Source of the DNA: Oscillospiraceae bacterium
GTDB taxonomy: Bacteria > Bacillota > Clostridia > Oscillospirales > Ruminococcaceae
Direction of reading: 5' to 3'
NCBI GenBank assembly: GCA_017848115.1
Contig: JAGAKZ010000027.1
Span: forward strand, 21,468 to 85,467
Length of the DNA: 64,000 bases
The position numbers and the translations under genes are program-made. The notes below the pieces were generated by a model. The model was not told the origin of the DNA and did not search any database. It saw only the letters and a list, made by a program, of their open reading frames with translations. Positions 31,030 through 40,786 of this stretch are shown here, piece by piece; position 1 is the stretch's first letter; each line of letters starts with the position of its first letter.

Positions 31030-32403
31030 ATGACAAAATTCAAGACATTCCGTGAAGACTACCCGGAATTTATATATAAAAGCTTTGAATTAAGCGAAAC
31101 AGATGAAACAGTAAGTATAAAATATAATTTTGAAATAACAGATCTTGCAGAGTTTTCTCCGCAGTGGAAAATAAAAAAGAGTAATCCAAAACCTGTTACT
31201 CTCGATCCTGTTCTAAGAAAACTTGCATTTTCTCTTGGCATGGTAGAACTTGTGAGCTACTGGAAGATAACATGTTCACCTACTGTAAAAGTACTTTGCG
31301 GAAATCTTTGCAAAGAACAGAAAGATTGGTGGAAAACACAGTATTTTAACGGACTCGGCGAATTTTTCTACCGCAATAATATTACCACTGATTTTGATTC
31401 GTTTATGAAAATAGAATCAGGTTGTGAGAAAACACCTGTTTCTGAAGATAATAAGAAAAATCTCGAAGGTTGTCTTATTCCTGTTGGTGGCGGAAAAGAT
31501 TCTATCGTTACGCTGAATATCTTAAAAAATATGAATTCTAAAAACTGCTGTTATCTGATAAATGAAAGAAATTCTATATATCAGTCAGCTTACACAGCAG
31601 GATATACCGAGCATGAAGTTATTCTCTCAACAAGAACTCTTGATCCAAATATGCTAAGACTTAACTCGGAAGGCTTCCTTAACGGACATACACCATTTTC
31701 AGCCATAGTTGCTTTTTCAGCTGTTCTTGCCGCATATATAAATAATAAGAAATATGTAGTACTCTCAAATGAAGCAAGCGCAAACGAAAGCACAGTCAAA
31801 GGCTCTGACGTAAATCATCAGTACTCAAAGAGTTTTGAGTTTGAAAATGATTTTGTTTTGTATGAAAAGAAATATATAAACAGCGGAGTATTTTATTTTA
31901 GCTTACTTCGTCCCTGGAGCGAATTTCAGATCGCAGCATATTTTTCAAAACTTAAAGATTTTCATAAAATATTCAGAAGCTGTAACGTTGGCAGTAAAAA
32001 AGATGAGTGGTGCGGAAATTGTTCCAAATGCTTATTTGTCTGCCTGATACTTTCACCGTTTATAGAGTATGAGCAGATATGTGATATGCTCGGAAATGAC
32101 ATGGCGAACAAAAAAGAACTGTTAGATGATTTTAAAAAGCTTATCGGCGAAAATGACGAAAAACCTTTTGAATGTGTAGGAAGTCGTGAAGAAATTAATT
32201 TTTCAGTTTCTGCAGCGATAAAAAATATCGAAGCAAGCGGACAAAAGCTCCCCTTTATGTTTGAATATTATAAAACAACACCACAGTATCAGGAATTTTC
32301 GACAAAAGAAAATCCGCTCTACAGTTATTATAATGAAAATAATAATCTGCCTTCAGAATTTGAAGAATTGATGAGAGTGGCAAGTAAGGAGATCGCTTTA
32401 TGA
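31030..32403 (+). CDS. murL: MurL-like UDP-MurNAc-L-Ala-L-Glu epimerase
   Basis: 457 residues. Contains the PVGGGKDS phosphate-binding-type motif (about 152-159), the SNEASANES...VNHQYSKSFEFE segment and the WCGNCSKC cysteine group, the pattern of MurL proteins described in Xanthomonas. MurL epimerises the L-Glu residue of UDP-MurNAc-L-Ala-L-Glu to D-Glu, using ATP, and works after a MurD2 ligase that adds L-Glu. A MurD-type ligase starts inside the stop codon of this gene (ATGA overlap), which strongly supports the pairing. GAGGTG ribosome site. Confidence 0.78.
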   Translation: MTKFKTFREDYPEFIYKSFELSETDETVSIKYNFEITDLAEFSPQWKIKKSNPKPVTLDPVLRKLAFSLGMVELVSYWKITCSPTVKVLCGNLCKEQKDWWKTQYFNGLGEFFYRNNITTDFDSFMKIESGCEKTPVSEDNKKNLEGCLIPVGGGKDSIVTLNILKNMNSKNCCYLINERNSIYQSAYTAGYTEHEVILSTRTLDPNMLRLNSEGFLNGHTPFSAIVAFSAVLAAYINNKKYVVLSNEASANESTVKGSDVNHQYSKSFEFENDFVLYEKKYINSGVFYFSLLRPWSEFQIAAYFSKLKDFHKIFRSCNVGSKKDEWCGNCSKCLFVCLILSPFIEYEQICDMLGNDMANKKELLDDFKKLIGENDEKPFECVGSREEINFSVSAAIKNIEASGQKLPFMFEYYKTTPQYQEFSTKENPLYSYYNENNNLPSEFEELMRVASKEIAL

Positions 32404-33737
32404 TAGAGTTATTAAAAAAATATATTTTTGAAAAAAATATCCTTATCTTAGGATATGGTCGTGAAGGCAGGTCTACTTACAGACGTATAAATGAAGCAGG
32501 CGGTTTTAAGTCTGTAACTATCGCAGATAAAAACAATATTACAGACAATTTCACTGAAAATGTTTCTCTGATTTGCGGTGACGAATATCAGAAAACTCTG
32601 AACAATTATGATATTGTTTTCAAAAGTCCCGGAGTAGTTCTTGAAAAACCTTACGAAACATATTCCTGCTATATAACTTCTCAGACGGAAATTTTTATGG
32701 AGAAGTATTCGTCACAGATAATAGGTATAACAGGGACTAAAGGAAAAAGTACAACAACAACTCTTATTTACCATATACTTTCTGAAAATAAGAAAGATTG
32801 TGTGCTTACAGGAAATATAGGTATCCCCTCTTTTGATGTTATTGATGATATAACACCTGAAACTAAAATAGTTTTTGAAATGTCATGTCATCAGCTTGAA
32901 AATATACGTTTTTCTCCTAAAACAGCGTTATTTTTAAACCTTTTTGAAGAACATCTCGATCATTACGGAACTTTTGAAAAATACACTCTTGCAAAAGAGA
33001 ATATTTACAGACATCAGGGTAAAGATGATACACTCTACTGCAATATGGACATAGCACCCAGCAAAGAAAAGTGCAGTTCTCAGATAGTTACATTATCTCT
33101 TACAGATAACAGAGCGGACGTATTTGCGGATGATAACAGTATAGTGTTAAACGGTAACAGATTTGATATTGCATATGAAAATTCACTTCTTGCCGGAAAG
33201 CATAATCACTATAACATTGCTGTTGCATTTGCAGTTTGCCACAAACTTGGTCTTTCTCCTGAAAATATCATAAATGCCGTATACACATACAAACCGCTCC
33301 CCCATCGACTTGAATTTGTCGGAGAATATGACGGAGTAAAATATTATGATGACTCTATTTCAACAATGTGCGAATCAGCTATTCAGGCAGTAAACAGCAT
33401 AAATGATGCCGATACACTGATTGCAGGCGGTATGGACAGAGGCATTGATTATACAGATCTGATAAAATTCTTTTCAGACTGCAAACTTTCAAATATAATT
33501 CTTATGTCTGATTCAGGCAGGAGAATATATGATGAAATACAGCAAACATATGGCGAAAGCGAGTTTATTTCAAAGATAATACTTGTAAATAAGCTTGAAG
33601 ATGCCGTAGAAACTGCAAAGAAAGTTACTGCAAAAGGTAAATCATGCATAATGTCCCCTGCGGCTGCGAGTTATAATGAGTTTAAGAATTTTGAAGAGCG
33701 TGGAGATGTATTTAAGGGGCTTGTTAAGGGCTTATAG
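32400..33737 (+). CDS. murD: MurD-type ligase, probably MurD2 (L-Glu adding)
   Basis: 445 residues. N-terminal Rossmann domain (ILGYGREGRSTYRRI), central ATPase with GITGTKGKSTTTTL, NLFEEHLDHYGTFEKY, and C-terminal domain starting near PLPHRLEF with YYDDSISTMCESA and the MSPAAASYNEFKNFEERG end typical of MurD. It joins UDP-MurNAc-L-Ala to glutamate in cytoplasmic peptidoglycan synthesis. Overlap with the MurL-like gene suggests that it uses L-Glu (MurD2). Whether the organism also has classic MurD and glutamate racemase cannot be seen. Confidence 0.82.
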   Translation: MIELLKKYIFEKNILILGYGREGRSTYRRINEAGGFKSVTIADKNNITDNFTENVSLICGDEYQKTLNNYDIVFKSPGVVLEKPYETYSCYITSQTEIFMEKYSSQIIGITGTKGKSTTTTLIYHILSENKKDCVLTGNIGIPSFDVIDDITPETKIVFEMSCHQLENIRFSPKTALFLNLFEEHLDHYGTFEKYTLAKENIYRHQGKDDTLYCNMDIAPSKEKCSSQIVTLSLTDNRADVFADDNSIVLNGNRFDIAYENSLLAGKHNHYNIAVAFAVCHKLGLSPENIINAVYTYKPLPHRLEFVGEYDGVKYYDDSISTMCESAIQAVNSINDADTLIAGGMDRGIDYTDLIKFFSDCKLSNIILMSDSGRRIYDEIQQTYGESEFISKIILVNKLEDAVETAKKVTAKGKSCIMSPAAASYNEFKNFEERGDVFKGLVKGL

Positions 33738-33755
33738 TGGTTTTTAAATAAATAT

Positions 33756-33800
33756 AAAAAAACAGGAAACTTACCTTGATGAGAGGAGTTTCCTGTTTTT
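33756..33800. terminator. Bidirectional terminator
   Basis: AAAACAGGAAACT pairs with AGTTTCCTGTTTT, 15-base loop, A and T runs outside. Separates murD from the convergent ATPase gene. Confidence 0.85.
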
Positions 33801-33812
33801 GTATAATAGTAT

Positions 33813-35108
33813 TTACACAAGTTTATTCATCTTATTTGCAAGATACAATGGCATATTCACAAAGCTGTCATTGGTATCATATCCAAGTTTAGAAAAACGA
33901 ACTGCCTTTTCAGGTTTATATTCCTTGAGATAGTTTTTAAAACTTGCAGAAGTAATGCTTTCTCCGGCTTTAACCTCGATTGGAATAATATCCATTCCAT
34001 TCTGAACGATAAAATCAATTTCGCTTGTAGCAGTTGGTGCATAGTATTTAGGCTCTGTATCGTACAGTGATTTTATCTGCTGTAATACATAGTTTTCTGT
34101 CAGTGCACCTTTGAACTGATAATCAGATTTTAAGATAATCGCCTCGTTGCTGACAGCCGCCATCTGCTTCATGAGTCCCACATCAAACATGAACAGCTTG
34201 AAATGATTTAACTGCTCGTATGCTTTTAAAGGGTGCTCCGGCTTGCTTACATTATATATACGCAGAACCATACCTGCTGACACAAGCCATTCTATTGCTT
34301 CCTCAAATTCTCTTGCTCTTGCGCCTTCACGAACACAACCGTAAACAAATTTCTCATTATCCTTTGAAAGTTGAGTTACAAGGCTTCGGAACACCATCAG
34401 AATACGCCCGCTGTTTACTTTTCCATTGTGTTTGGAGAAGTCATTTTCATATAATTCAATCAATTCCTGCTGAATACGGGAAACTTCAGCAGGGTCTTTG
34501 TGCGTAATCCACGACTGCACGCATTCGGGCATACCACCAATAATCAAATAAGAGTTGTAAGCATCAAGCAACTTATGGTGGAAGATATCTTCGATCTGCT
34601 GTCCTTTCTCAATGTCGTTGTAGTAAGAATACAGCCCCTCATCTGTAGCAGAAAGAAACTCATCAAATGTCATAGGACTTATATTAAGAAGATTTACCTT
34701 GCCTACAGGGTATGATTTAGGTTTGGCAAGCAAAGTTCCAAGCAGACTGCCTGCTGATATGATGTGATATTCATTTGCTTTTTCACAGAAGTATTTCAAG
34801 GAATTAAGAGCCTCAGAACATTCCTGTATCTCGTCAAATATGATCAGATGCTTTTGGGCAAGAATCTTTTTGCCTTTTATCAAACCTAAAAGCTCAATAA
34901 TTCTGTGGGGATTTTTATTAGATTCAAATATAGACTTTAATTCGTCTTCTTCGTCAAAGTTAAAATAAAATGTATCTTCATAATAAAGTCTGCCGAATTC
35001 CTCCATGAGCCAGGTTTTGCCTACCTGTCTTGCACCCTTGAGTACAAGAGGCTTGCGGTCAGTGCTTTTTTTCCAAGCTAAAAGATCGTTTATTGCGTTA
35101 CGTTTCAC
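33813..35108 (-). CDS. AAA_14/DUF4143 ATPase
   Basis: 431 residues. Walker A KGARQVGKT (19-27), Walker B HLIIFDEIQE, and SAGSLLG sensor-like motif; C-terminal DUF4143 part with a PD-(D/E)xK-like core (SEIDFIV...IPIEVKAG). Large gut-bacterial paralogue family often found near mobile DNA; a role in DNA transactions or defence is only supposed. GTG start nine bases after AGGAG. Stand-alone gene with its own promoter. Confidence 0.85.
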   Translation of the reverse strand: MKRNAINDLLAWKKSTDRKPLVLKGARQVGKTWLMEEFGRLYYEDTFYFNFDEEDELKSIFESNKNPHRIIELLGLIKGKKILAQKHLIIFDEIQECSEALNSLKYFCEKANEYHIISAGSLLGTLLAKPKSYPVGKVNLLNISPMTFDEFLSATDEGLYSYYNDIEKGQQIEDIFHHKLLDAYNSYLIIGGMPECVQSWITHKDPAEVSRIQQELIELYENDFSKHNGKVNSGRILMVFRSLVTQLSKDNEKFVYGCVREGARAREFEEAIEWLVSAGMVLRIYNVSKPEHPLKAYEQLNHFKLFMFDVGLMKQMAAVSNEAIILKSDYQFKGALTENYVLQQIKSLYDTEPKYYAPTATSEIDFIVQNGMDIIPIEVKAGESITSASFKNYLKEYKPEKAVRFSKLGYDTNDSFVNMPLYLANKMNKLV

Positions 35109-35132
35109 ATTATCACACTCCTTATAAATGGT

Positions 35133-35161
35133 ATTATACCACTTTTCAAGGAGTATTTCAA
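35133..35161 (-). promoter_or_regulatory. Promoter of the AAA_14 gene with repeated TTTTACACATT boxes
   Basis: Minus strand TTGAAA (35156-35161), 17 nt, TATAAT (35133-35138). Just upstream TTTTACACATT occurs twice (about 35167-35177 and 35200-35210), and AAGGAGTGT-like units are also repeated, suggesting an operator. Confidence 0.55.
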
Positions 35162-35279
35162 TAGCATTTTACACATTTTAAGGAGTGTATTTAAATGTGT
35201 TTTACACATTATCTTAAAATTTTCAATTTCCACAATATATTTACGACCTCTACCATCCCAAAGTAGCGATCGTTTTATA

Positions 35280-36563
35280 TTACTTTATTGTATAAACAAC
35301 AGCTCTGGCTTCGCCAATTTTCTTTATCAGTCCATCTTTTATAAGGGTGTTTAATAATTTTACAGCGACAGATTTTGAACATTTCAGATGTGTTTCTATA
35401 TCTTTTCGTGTAACCTTATCCTTAGCGTTGAAAACCGTCAATACTTTATCTCTATCGGACATATTATCATCTATTTTATTTATCATCTTCGGAAGTGTTA
35501 CGGCAAATGAAGCTGTTGCAGGATTGAAGACAGGTTGCAATAGCTGATCCTGATATGTTTCGACAATACGCTTAATTCCTGTACCGTAACTTTCAATTAG
35601 TTTTAAGCGATAAAAAATATTTGCAATTATAATATTTCTTGATTGAGAAATGCCGTTCTTTATATCATCTATGGTAATTCCTTTGACAAGACCTCCAAGA
35701 GAAACAAATTCTATTCTATCATCAAATATATTGACAATAATACTTCCTGAATAGTCATAATCTCTGTGAACAATAGAATTTATAAGTGCTTCTCTTAATG
35801 CAAATTCAGGATAATCAGGGTGCTCAACCCGTTTAAGACCGTCAAATGTTGAATTGAGATTGTTGCTCAGACTGATAAACTCATAAGTTTCGGTCATCTG
35901 CTTTAAAATAGAACCATTATACTCTTTGCGTGTTTTGAATTTTGTTTTACCTGTTCCTTCATATACAGCGCATTTTATGCTATGTTCACACTGGTCTGAC
36001 AAAAGCAGTCCTGCATTTGTATAATATCCGTCTGCATCAATAAGTCCGAGTGAGCGTTTTTGTGGTTCTCCAAATGCAACGTCACTATCTGAAAAAAACT
36101 TTTCAGCATAATTAAATGTCAGTTCCTGGTTGATACAGCGTGACTTATCAAATGCTATACCACCGCTTTCACGTAACATTTCTCTTATCATTTCATCTGT
36201 TGCGGGTACAGATGAAATACCATGACGTACAAATACACCTGTGGGTTTCAGTCCTTTATCTGTGAAATGATAAGGGCGTTTTGTTCCTCGGAGAACAGTA
36301 ACATGAACTATAGATAAATCGTTTTCTTTAATTTCTTCAATATTTGTATAGGCAGTAAGATCAGGTTTTATTCCATCACGAATCATATTTCCTATAGCTT
36401 CCATTGTTTTTTCGACATTATCTATACCGATGACCTCTCCGTTATCGTCAACACCTACATATATTTCGCCACCATCGCAATTTGCAAAAGCAATAATTTC
36501 TTTTTTAAAATCAGTATTCAGCACACGTTTTAGTTCAACGGTGTATGATTCTTTATATTTCAT
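35280..36563 (-). CDS. AlbA_2-domain (Schlafen-like) putative transcriptional regulator
   Basis: 427 residues. N-terminal AlbA_2 domain (ESYTVELKRV...EIIAFANCDGGEIYVGVDDNGEVIG), a middle region with an HATPase_c_4-like motif (EFALREALINSIVHRDY and SLGGLVKGI), and a C-terminal winged helix (DKVTRKDIETHLKCSKSVAVKLLNTL). Widespread family, usually described as ATP-binding or transcription regulators; the substrate is unclear. ATG at 36563. Single gene on the minus strand. Confidence 0.85.
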   Translation of the reverse strand: MKYKESYTVELKRVLNTDFKKEIIAFANCDGGEIYVGVDDNGEVIGIDNVEKTMEAIGNMIRDGIKPDLTAYTNIEEIKENDLSIVHVTVLRGTKRPYHFTDKGLKPTGVFVRHGISSVPATDEMIREMLRESGGIAFDKSRCINQELTFNYAEKFFSDSDVAFGEPQKRSLGLIDADGYYTNAGLLLSDQCEHSIKCAVYEGTGKTKFKTRKEYNGSILKQMTETYEFISLSNNLNSTFDGLKRVEHPDYPEFALREALINSIVHRDYDYSGSIIVNIFDDRIEFVSLGGLVKGITIDDIKNGISQSRNIIIANIFYRLKLIESYGTGIKRIVETYQDQLLQPVFNPATASFAVTLPKMINKIDDNMSDRDKVLTVFNAKDKVTRKDIETHLKCSKSVAVKLLNTLIKDGLIKKIGEARAVVYTIK

Positions 36564-36739
36564 GGAAATGCCTCTTTTCTAAAATTATCGTTTCTATTGA
36601 TTATTATATCATTTATTTTAATAAACATCAATGGGTGGAATCGTTTTTATCGTTTTTAGAAATCGATTAATTGATTTGCGTGGTACTAGATTGGTTAGTG
36701 TATAATTTATGTGGGCAAAAAATAAGTAAAAATAAAAAA

Positions 36740-36766
36740 AGATGGCAAAAAGGCTTGCCATCTTAG
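36740..36766. repeat. Hairpin in intergenic region
   Basis: AAGATGGCAA pairs with TTGCCATCTT, preceded by a run of A. It lies just before the transposase relic and could be a terminator on the minus strand or an insertion-element end. Confidence 0.5.
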
Positions 36767-36818
36767 TCACAATATGTTTAAATATAAGTTGTCGAAAATA
36801 TATAGAAAGTAGTTGTGA

Positions 36819-37277
36819 CTAATAACGAGTATAACATATTCAATCGAAATTGACAATAGTAAATTTGAAAATCTTCAGGAAGCAATCAATAAAATAACAG
36901 AGACAGTATATGAAACAGGAAAAAAACTGATTCAGCAGATGATAGAAAAAATGGATCAGACAATACTAAAAGAAAGAGATAAAAGTCGATATAGATGTAA
37001 GGGAAAAAGAAGAATAGAAAAGAATCATGAAATGACAAAGCTGAATAAGAACGAGATGATTAAAGGAAAAGTAGAAACAGAAATTTTGTATGAAGAAGCG
37101 GATGGGAATTGGTTGAGATTACAGGGACTCGACAGAAAGAAGTATGGTTCATCACGAGAAATGAAGATAATGATAGCATACGATGGAGTAAAATATCATG
37201 CGCAAAAAAATAATACGTATAGAAGAGAGTTAGATAATAAGGTGGCATATGCGAGCTTTGAATCAGTGAAGAATTAG
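36819..37277 (+). pseudogene. Truncated ISLre2/UPF0236-type transposase
   Basis: An open frame from 36819 gives ...TYSIEIDNSKFENLQEAINKI, then KDKSRYR-like basic sequence and ILYEEADGNWLRLQGLDRKKYGSSREMK...AYDG, the N-terminal signature of UPF0236 transposases. Full-length members are about 470 residues; this one stops after about 150. No second half is found downstream. A dead insertion element. Confidence 0.75.
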
Positions 37278-37362
37278 CGCTCCACAAGATCCATCACCGT
37301 CATGTTTTTCTTCTGTGGATCGATCATCGCATCAAGGTCATAGCCAATGAAAGAGTAATATG
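37278..37362 (-). pseudogene. Possible tyrosine-recombinase fragment
   Basis: The minus strand reads FIGYDLDAMIDPQKKNMTVMDLVER, like the SAM-like N-terminal domain of Tn916/Tn1549-type integrases (DL..GI...MTV..LV.RY). It is about 28 codons long and joins the transposase relic directly. Suggests a scar of a departed conjugative element. Confidence 0.4.
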
Positions 37363-37511
37363 GAAAATTTTTATCTTGTATTACCTTCTGAAATATGTTA
37401 AGATTATAGCGGTTAATTTATAAGAAATCAAGGCGAAAGATATGACAGGGTTAAGCATGGGATGTAAATGCGTTTGAATCGGGATTTAAGGTAAAAATGG
37501 AGGAGATTATA

Positions 37512-38192
37512 ATGCGAAAAGCTTTGACTTTACTATTTTGTTTCATTGTTACTGTATCATTCACAGGGTGCAGTTTTAATAATAGTAAAAGTGAAGAGAA
37601 TTTAATTAATACAGAAGCACCAGAAAGTATAAATAGTGAATTAGAGGATAATATGGAAGAAATAGAGATTCAAATAACAGATAGTAAAATTAGTGAAACA
37701 GAGAATATTATTGAAACAACGGAAAAAAATAATCTGAGTTCATTATTGCCAATCGAAGCAAATAAAGTATTGTCAGCTTATATAAACTGCAAGTCACCTG
37801 ATTCACTGTTAGACTGCATTTTACCAACGGCAGTTGCAAATCAAGCAAGAACAGAAAATCCATTACTAGGAGATTTTAGTTTCGGATTTCTTGGGGCAAC
37901 TTGTGAAGATGAAAAAGTACTTGAATGCACGACTATACCACGGGAACAAGCAGAAAATATTGGTGAATTCTGGGCACTAGCTCTTTCTATGCAAGGCTTT
38001 TTGACTGATTTTACCGTGTGTGAAGGTTTTGATGTTGTTGCATCTGCAGTATTTACGATTGAAGATGATTTTCAAAAAATAAAAGTTAAAGTCACAAGGC
38101 GTCTTTTTGTTCTGAATGTTGAAAACGACAGGTGGATTATTTATTCTGCTGTAGATGATCCGGTATCAGACCAATGGGAATTTATCTCTTAA
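37512..38192 (+). CDS. Lipoprotein, uncharacterised
   Basis: 227 residues from the ATG at 37512 (GGAGGAG upstream). Type II signal peptide MRKALTLLFCFIVTVSFTGC with lipobox Cys at position 20, then an acidic Ser/Glu/Asn linker and a C-terminal alpha-beta domain of about 130 residues (WALALSMQGFLTDFTV, VKVTRRLFVLNVENDRWIIYS) resembling small extracellular sensory or NTF2-like domains. Function not recognised. Confidence 0.75.
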   Translation: MRKALTLLFCFIVTVSFTGCSFNNSKSEENLINTEAPESINSELEDNMEEIEIQITDSKISETENIIETTEKNNLSSLLPIEANKVLSAYINCKSPDSLLDCILPTAVANQARTENPLLGDFSFGFLGATCEDEKVLECTTIPREQAENIGEFWALALSMQGFLTDFTVCEGFDVVASAVFTIEDDFQKIKVKVTRRLFVLNVENDRWIIYSAVDDPVSDQWEFIS

Positions 38193-38452
38193 AACGCATC
38201 GTTAAAGGCAACTTTCAGTTAGTTGAAAAGAATCAGGATGGAGTGATATTCAGTTTTAATTTCGATAAGATAACGACAACAACAACGCCAGACATTGTGA
38301 GTTTGGCGGGCGCATCAGGTATGGTAAGTTTTTATGGAATAAGAAATGTGGTTTTCAAAAGAAGGAACGAAGATATAACAGATAGAGACATGATTAAGAA
38401 AGCGGTAAGAATTACTGCGGTGAAGCGTATGTCTAGTATAGCAACTGCATAA
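38174..38452 (+). CDS. Short hypothetical protein (92 aa)
   Basis: Overlaps the end of the lipoprotein gene by 19 bases and has only a weak ribosome site. The protein (GVIFSFNFDKITTTTTPDIVSLAGASGM...) contains no recognised domain. It may be a real coupled gene or a fragment of a decayed one. Confidence 0.35.
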   Translation: MGIYLLKRIVKGNFQLVEKNQDGVIFSFNFDKITTTTTPDIVSLAGASGMVSFYGIRNVVFKRRNEDITDRDMIKKAVRITAVKRMSSIATA

Positions 38453-38500
38453 TAATAAGATTGTACTGTGATTTTAAAATACGGTGACAATCTCACATAA

Positions 38501-38545
38501 ATAAGACAAGGATAGAACTAAATCGTTCCACCCTTGTCTTATTTT
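38501..38545. terminator. Bidirectional terminator
   Basis: ATAAGACAAGG pairs with CCTTGTCTTAT with an inner GAAC/GTTC stem, followed by TTTTGTTTTTTT. Confidence 0.85.
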
Positions 38546-38573
38546 GTTTTTTTATGATATTATAAGTTCGTTC

Positions 38574-39752
38574 TCACACCGATGCATGAGCGGCAATTTT
38601 GAGTATAGCCTCTATATCCCCTGCTTTGAGCTTTACAAATCCGCCTGTTTCACCGTCACCTATGCCGAATTTTTCGATAAGTACAGGTATATCTTCTTCC
38701 TTTGCGCCAAGCTGTTCAAAGTTTATCGGCATACCAATGTCGCTTAAAAATCTTCTGAAAGCATAGATACCATTGAGTGCTGTTTCTTCCAGATTTTCAA
38801 AATTCATCTGACAGCCCCAGATGCGTACTGCCATCTGTGCAAAACGCATTACATCATGCTTGTACACGTATTCCATCCATGACGGCATAACAACTGCAAG
38901 TCCTGCACCGTGAGCGCAGTCATAAAGACCTGAAAGTTCGTGTTCTATCATGTGGCTGTTCCAGTCCTGACTTCTTCCGACACCAACTATATCGTTGTGT
39001 GCAACAGTTCCTGCCCACATAATATTTGCTCTTGCCTGATAGTCATCAGGATTTTTTATCACCTTGTATGATTCCTTTATCATGGTGAGCAGTACAGCTT
39101 CGCATAATCTGTCGGTGATCTCAACATCTCTTGTGTTTGTAAAGTATCTTTCGAAAACATGAGCCATTATGTCTGTTATACCGCAGGCTGTCTGATATGC
39201 GGGTAATGTCTGTGTGAGAGCAGGGTTGAGTATAGAGAACTTAGGACGAAGAATATCAGAACCTGTGTCACGTTTGAGCATTCCGTCCTCTTTGGTAACA
39301 ACAGAAGCACCTGAGCCTTCACTTCCGGCAGCGGCAATAGTAAGAACTGTACCTATAGGGAGAGCACTTGTAACTTCTTTACCACAATAAAAATCCCAGA
39401 AATCACCTTCGTAATTAACTCCTGCAGCGATTCCTTTAGCACTGTCGATACATGAACCACCGCCAACTGAAAGTATAAAATCAACTTTTTCTTTTCGGCA
39501 GAGTTCTATTCCTTCATAGATAAGAGTATCTCGCGGATTTGGTTTTACACCACCGAGTTTTACGTATTTTATTCCGTTATCTTCAAGTGATTTGCATACA
39601 CGGTCAAGAAGTCCTGATTTTTGTGCCGAATTTGAACCGTAGTGAACGAGAACTTTTGTTCCACCATATTTCTTAATGTATTTTCCACAGTCATTTTCTG
39701 TGTCTTTTCCAAAAATAAATTCTGTAGGGCTGTAAAAATTGAAATTATCCAT
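38574..39752 (-). CDS. Iron-dependent alcohol (butanol-type) dehydrogenase
   Basis: 392 residues from the ATG at 39752 (AGGAGG upstream). Fe-ADH signatures: GGGSCIDSAKGIAAG for NAD(P) binding, then the metal ligands in DIMAHVFERYF and the H-x10-H motif region SHMIEHELSGLYDCAHGAGLAVVMPSWM. It reduces aldehydes to alcohols during fermentation, most like NADH/NADPH butanol dehydrogenases and YqhD. It is divergent from an AraC regulator gene that may control it. Confidence 0.9.
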   Translation of the reverse strand: MDNFNFYSPTEFIFGKDTENDCGKYIKKYGGTKVLVHYGSNSAQKSGLLDRVCKSLEDNGIKYVKLGGVKPNPRDTLIYEGIELCRKEKVDFILSVGGGSCIDSAKGIAAGVNYEGDFWDFYCGKEVTSALPIGTVLTIAAAGSEGSGASVVTKEDGMLKRDTGSDILRPKFSILNPALTQTLPAYQTACGITDIMAHVFERYFTNTRDVEITDRLCEAVLLTMIKESYKVIKNPDDYQARANIMWAGTVAHNDIVGVGRSQDWNSHMIEHELSGLYDCAHGAGLAVVMPSWMEYVYKHDVMRFAQMAVRIWGCQMNFENLEETALNGIYAFRRFLSDIGMPINFEQLGAKEEDIPVLIEKFGIGDGETGGFVKLKAGDIEAILKIAAHASV

Positions 39753-39865
39753 AAAACAAATCCTCCTGAAAACGCAAAAATTATTTATCAAAGTATATCA
39801 TTTTTTTAAAATCTATGATATAATAGAACTGTCTAAAAATCGTAAAAATCTATTTTGGAGGAATT

Positions 39866-40741
39866 ATGCACAATTTATTTGAGCAGAGCGATGCTCTTAA
39901 CAGCCCTTTGGAATGCTTTTTTTTCGATACATCAGAAAAAACATTTCCGATAAAGCCTCACTGGCATTATTTTATGGAAATAATTTATGTTATGGAAGGC
40001 ACGGCAAAAATGTATTCTGATGAAAATGAGTATATCGTTTCAAAAGAAGAAATGATAATATTTCATCCCCAGACAGTGCATTCTATCTATAAAGCAGATG
40101 ACAGCAAGTTGAGGTACGCTGTTTTTAAGTTTGATATAAATAAAATTTATACAGCTATTTCATATGCTCCGAAGCTCAGAAGTATATTCAAAAGCGCTCA
40201 GAAAAAAAACATGATCATTCATTTTTCAGCCATGCAGACAAAAATGATGGACTGTAAAGCGGTATTTACGGACTGTATCCTGGAACATACCGAACAAAAA
40301 TACGGTTACGAACTTGTTTTGCGTTCAAGGCTGAACATTCTGCTTACAAATATCATACGTTTGTGGCAGTGTAATGGATTTTCGATCGATACTGATATCT
40401 TTGCAAATGATTCCGGATATGATATTGACTCAATAACAGAATATATTGATATGCATATCTGCGAAAATATTCAGGTAAATGATATTGCTGAAAAATGCGG
40501 TCTGAGTTATTCATGTTTTGCAAAGAAATTCAGATTGCTTTATAATATGAGCTGTAAAGAATATATCGAAATTATGCGAATCTTCAAAGTAGAAGAGTTT
40601 TTACTTTTTACTGATTTTGATCTTAATTATATAAGTCAGGAAACAGGATTTTCAGATTGCAGTCATATGATCAAAAGTTTTAAGAAACACAGACAATGTA
40701 CACCAAAACAGTTCCGCTTAAATCATAAGAGGACATTTTAA
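39866..40741 (+). CDS. AraC-family transcriptional regulator
   Basis: 291 residues. N-terminal cupin-like sensor (KPHWHYFMEIIYVMEGTAKMY, about 30-75), C-terminal double HTH (about 190-285) with INVNDIAEKCGLSYSCFAKKF-like and DLNYISQETGFSDCSHMIKSFKKH motifs ending in CTPKQFRL. TTGGAGGA ribosome site. Divergent from the alcohol dehydrogenase; regulation of that gene is inferred. Confidence 0.88.
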   Translation: MHNLFEQSDALNSPLECFFFDTSEKTFPIKPHWHYFMEIIYVMEGTAKMYSDENEYIVSKEEMIIFHPQTVHSIYKADDSKLRYAVFKFDINKIYTAISYAPKLRSIFKSAQKKNMIIHFSAMQTKMMDCKAVFTDCILEHTEQKYGYELVLRSRLNILLTNIIRLWQCNGFSIDTDIFANDSGYDIDSITEYIDMHICENIQVNDIAEKCGLSYSCFAKKFRLLYNMSCKEYIEIMRIFKVEEFLLFTDFDLNYISQETGFSDCSHMIKSFKKHRQCTPKQFRLNHKRTF

Positions 40742-40786
40742 GAAAAGTTTGCCAAATCAATCTAAACATATAGTGAGGTTTTATTA

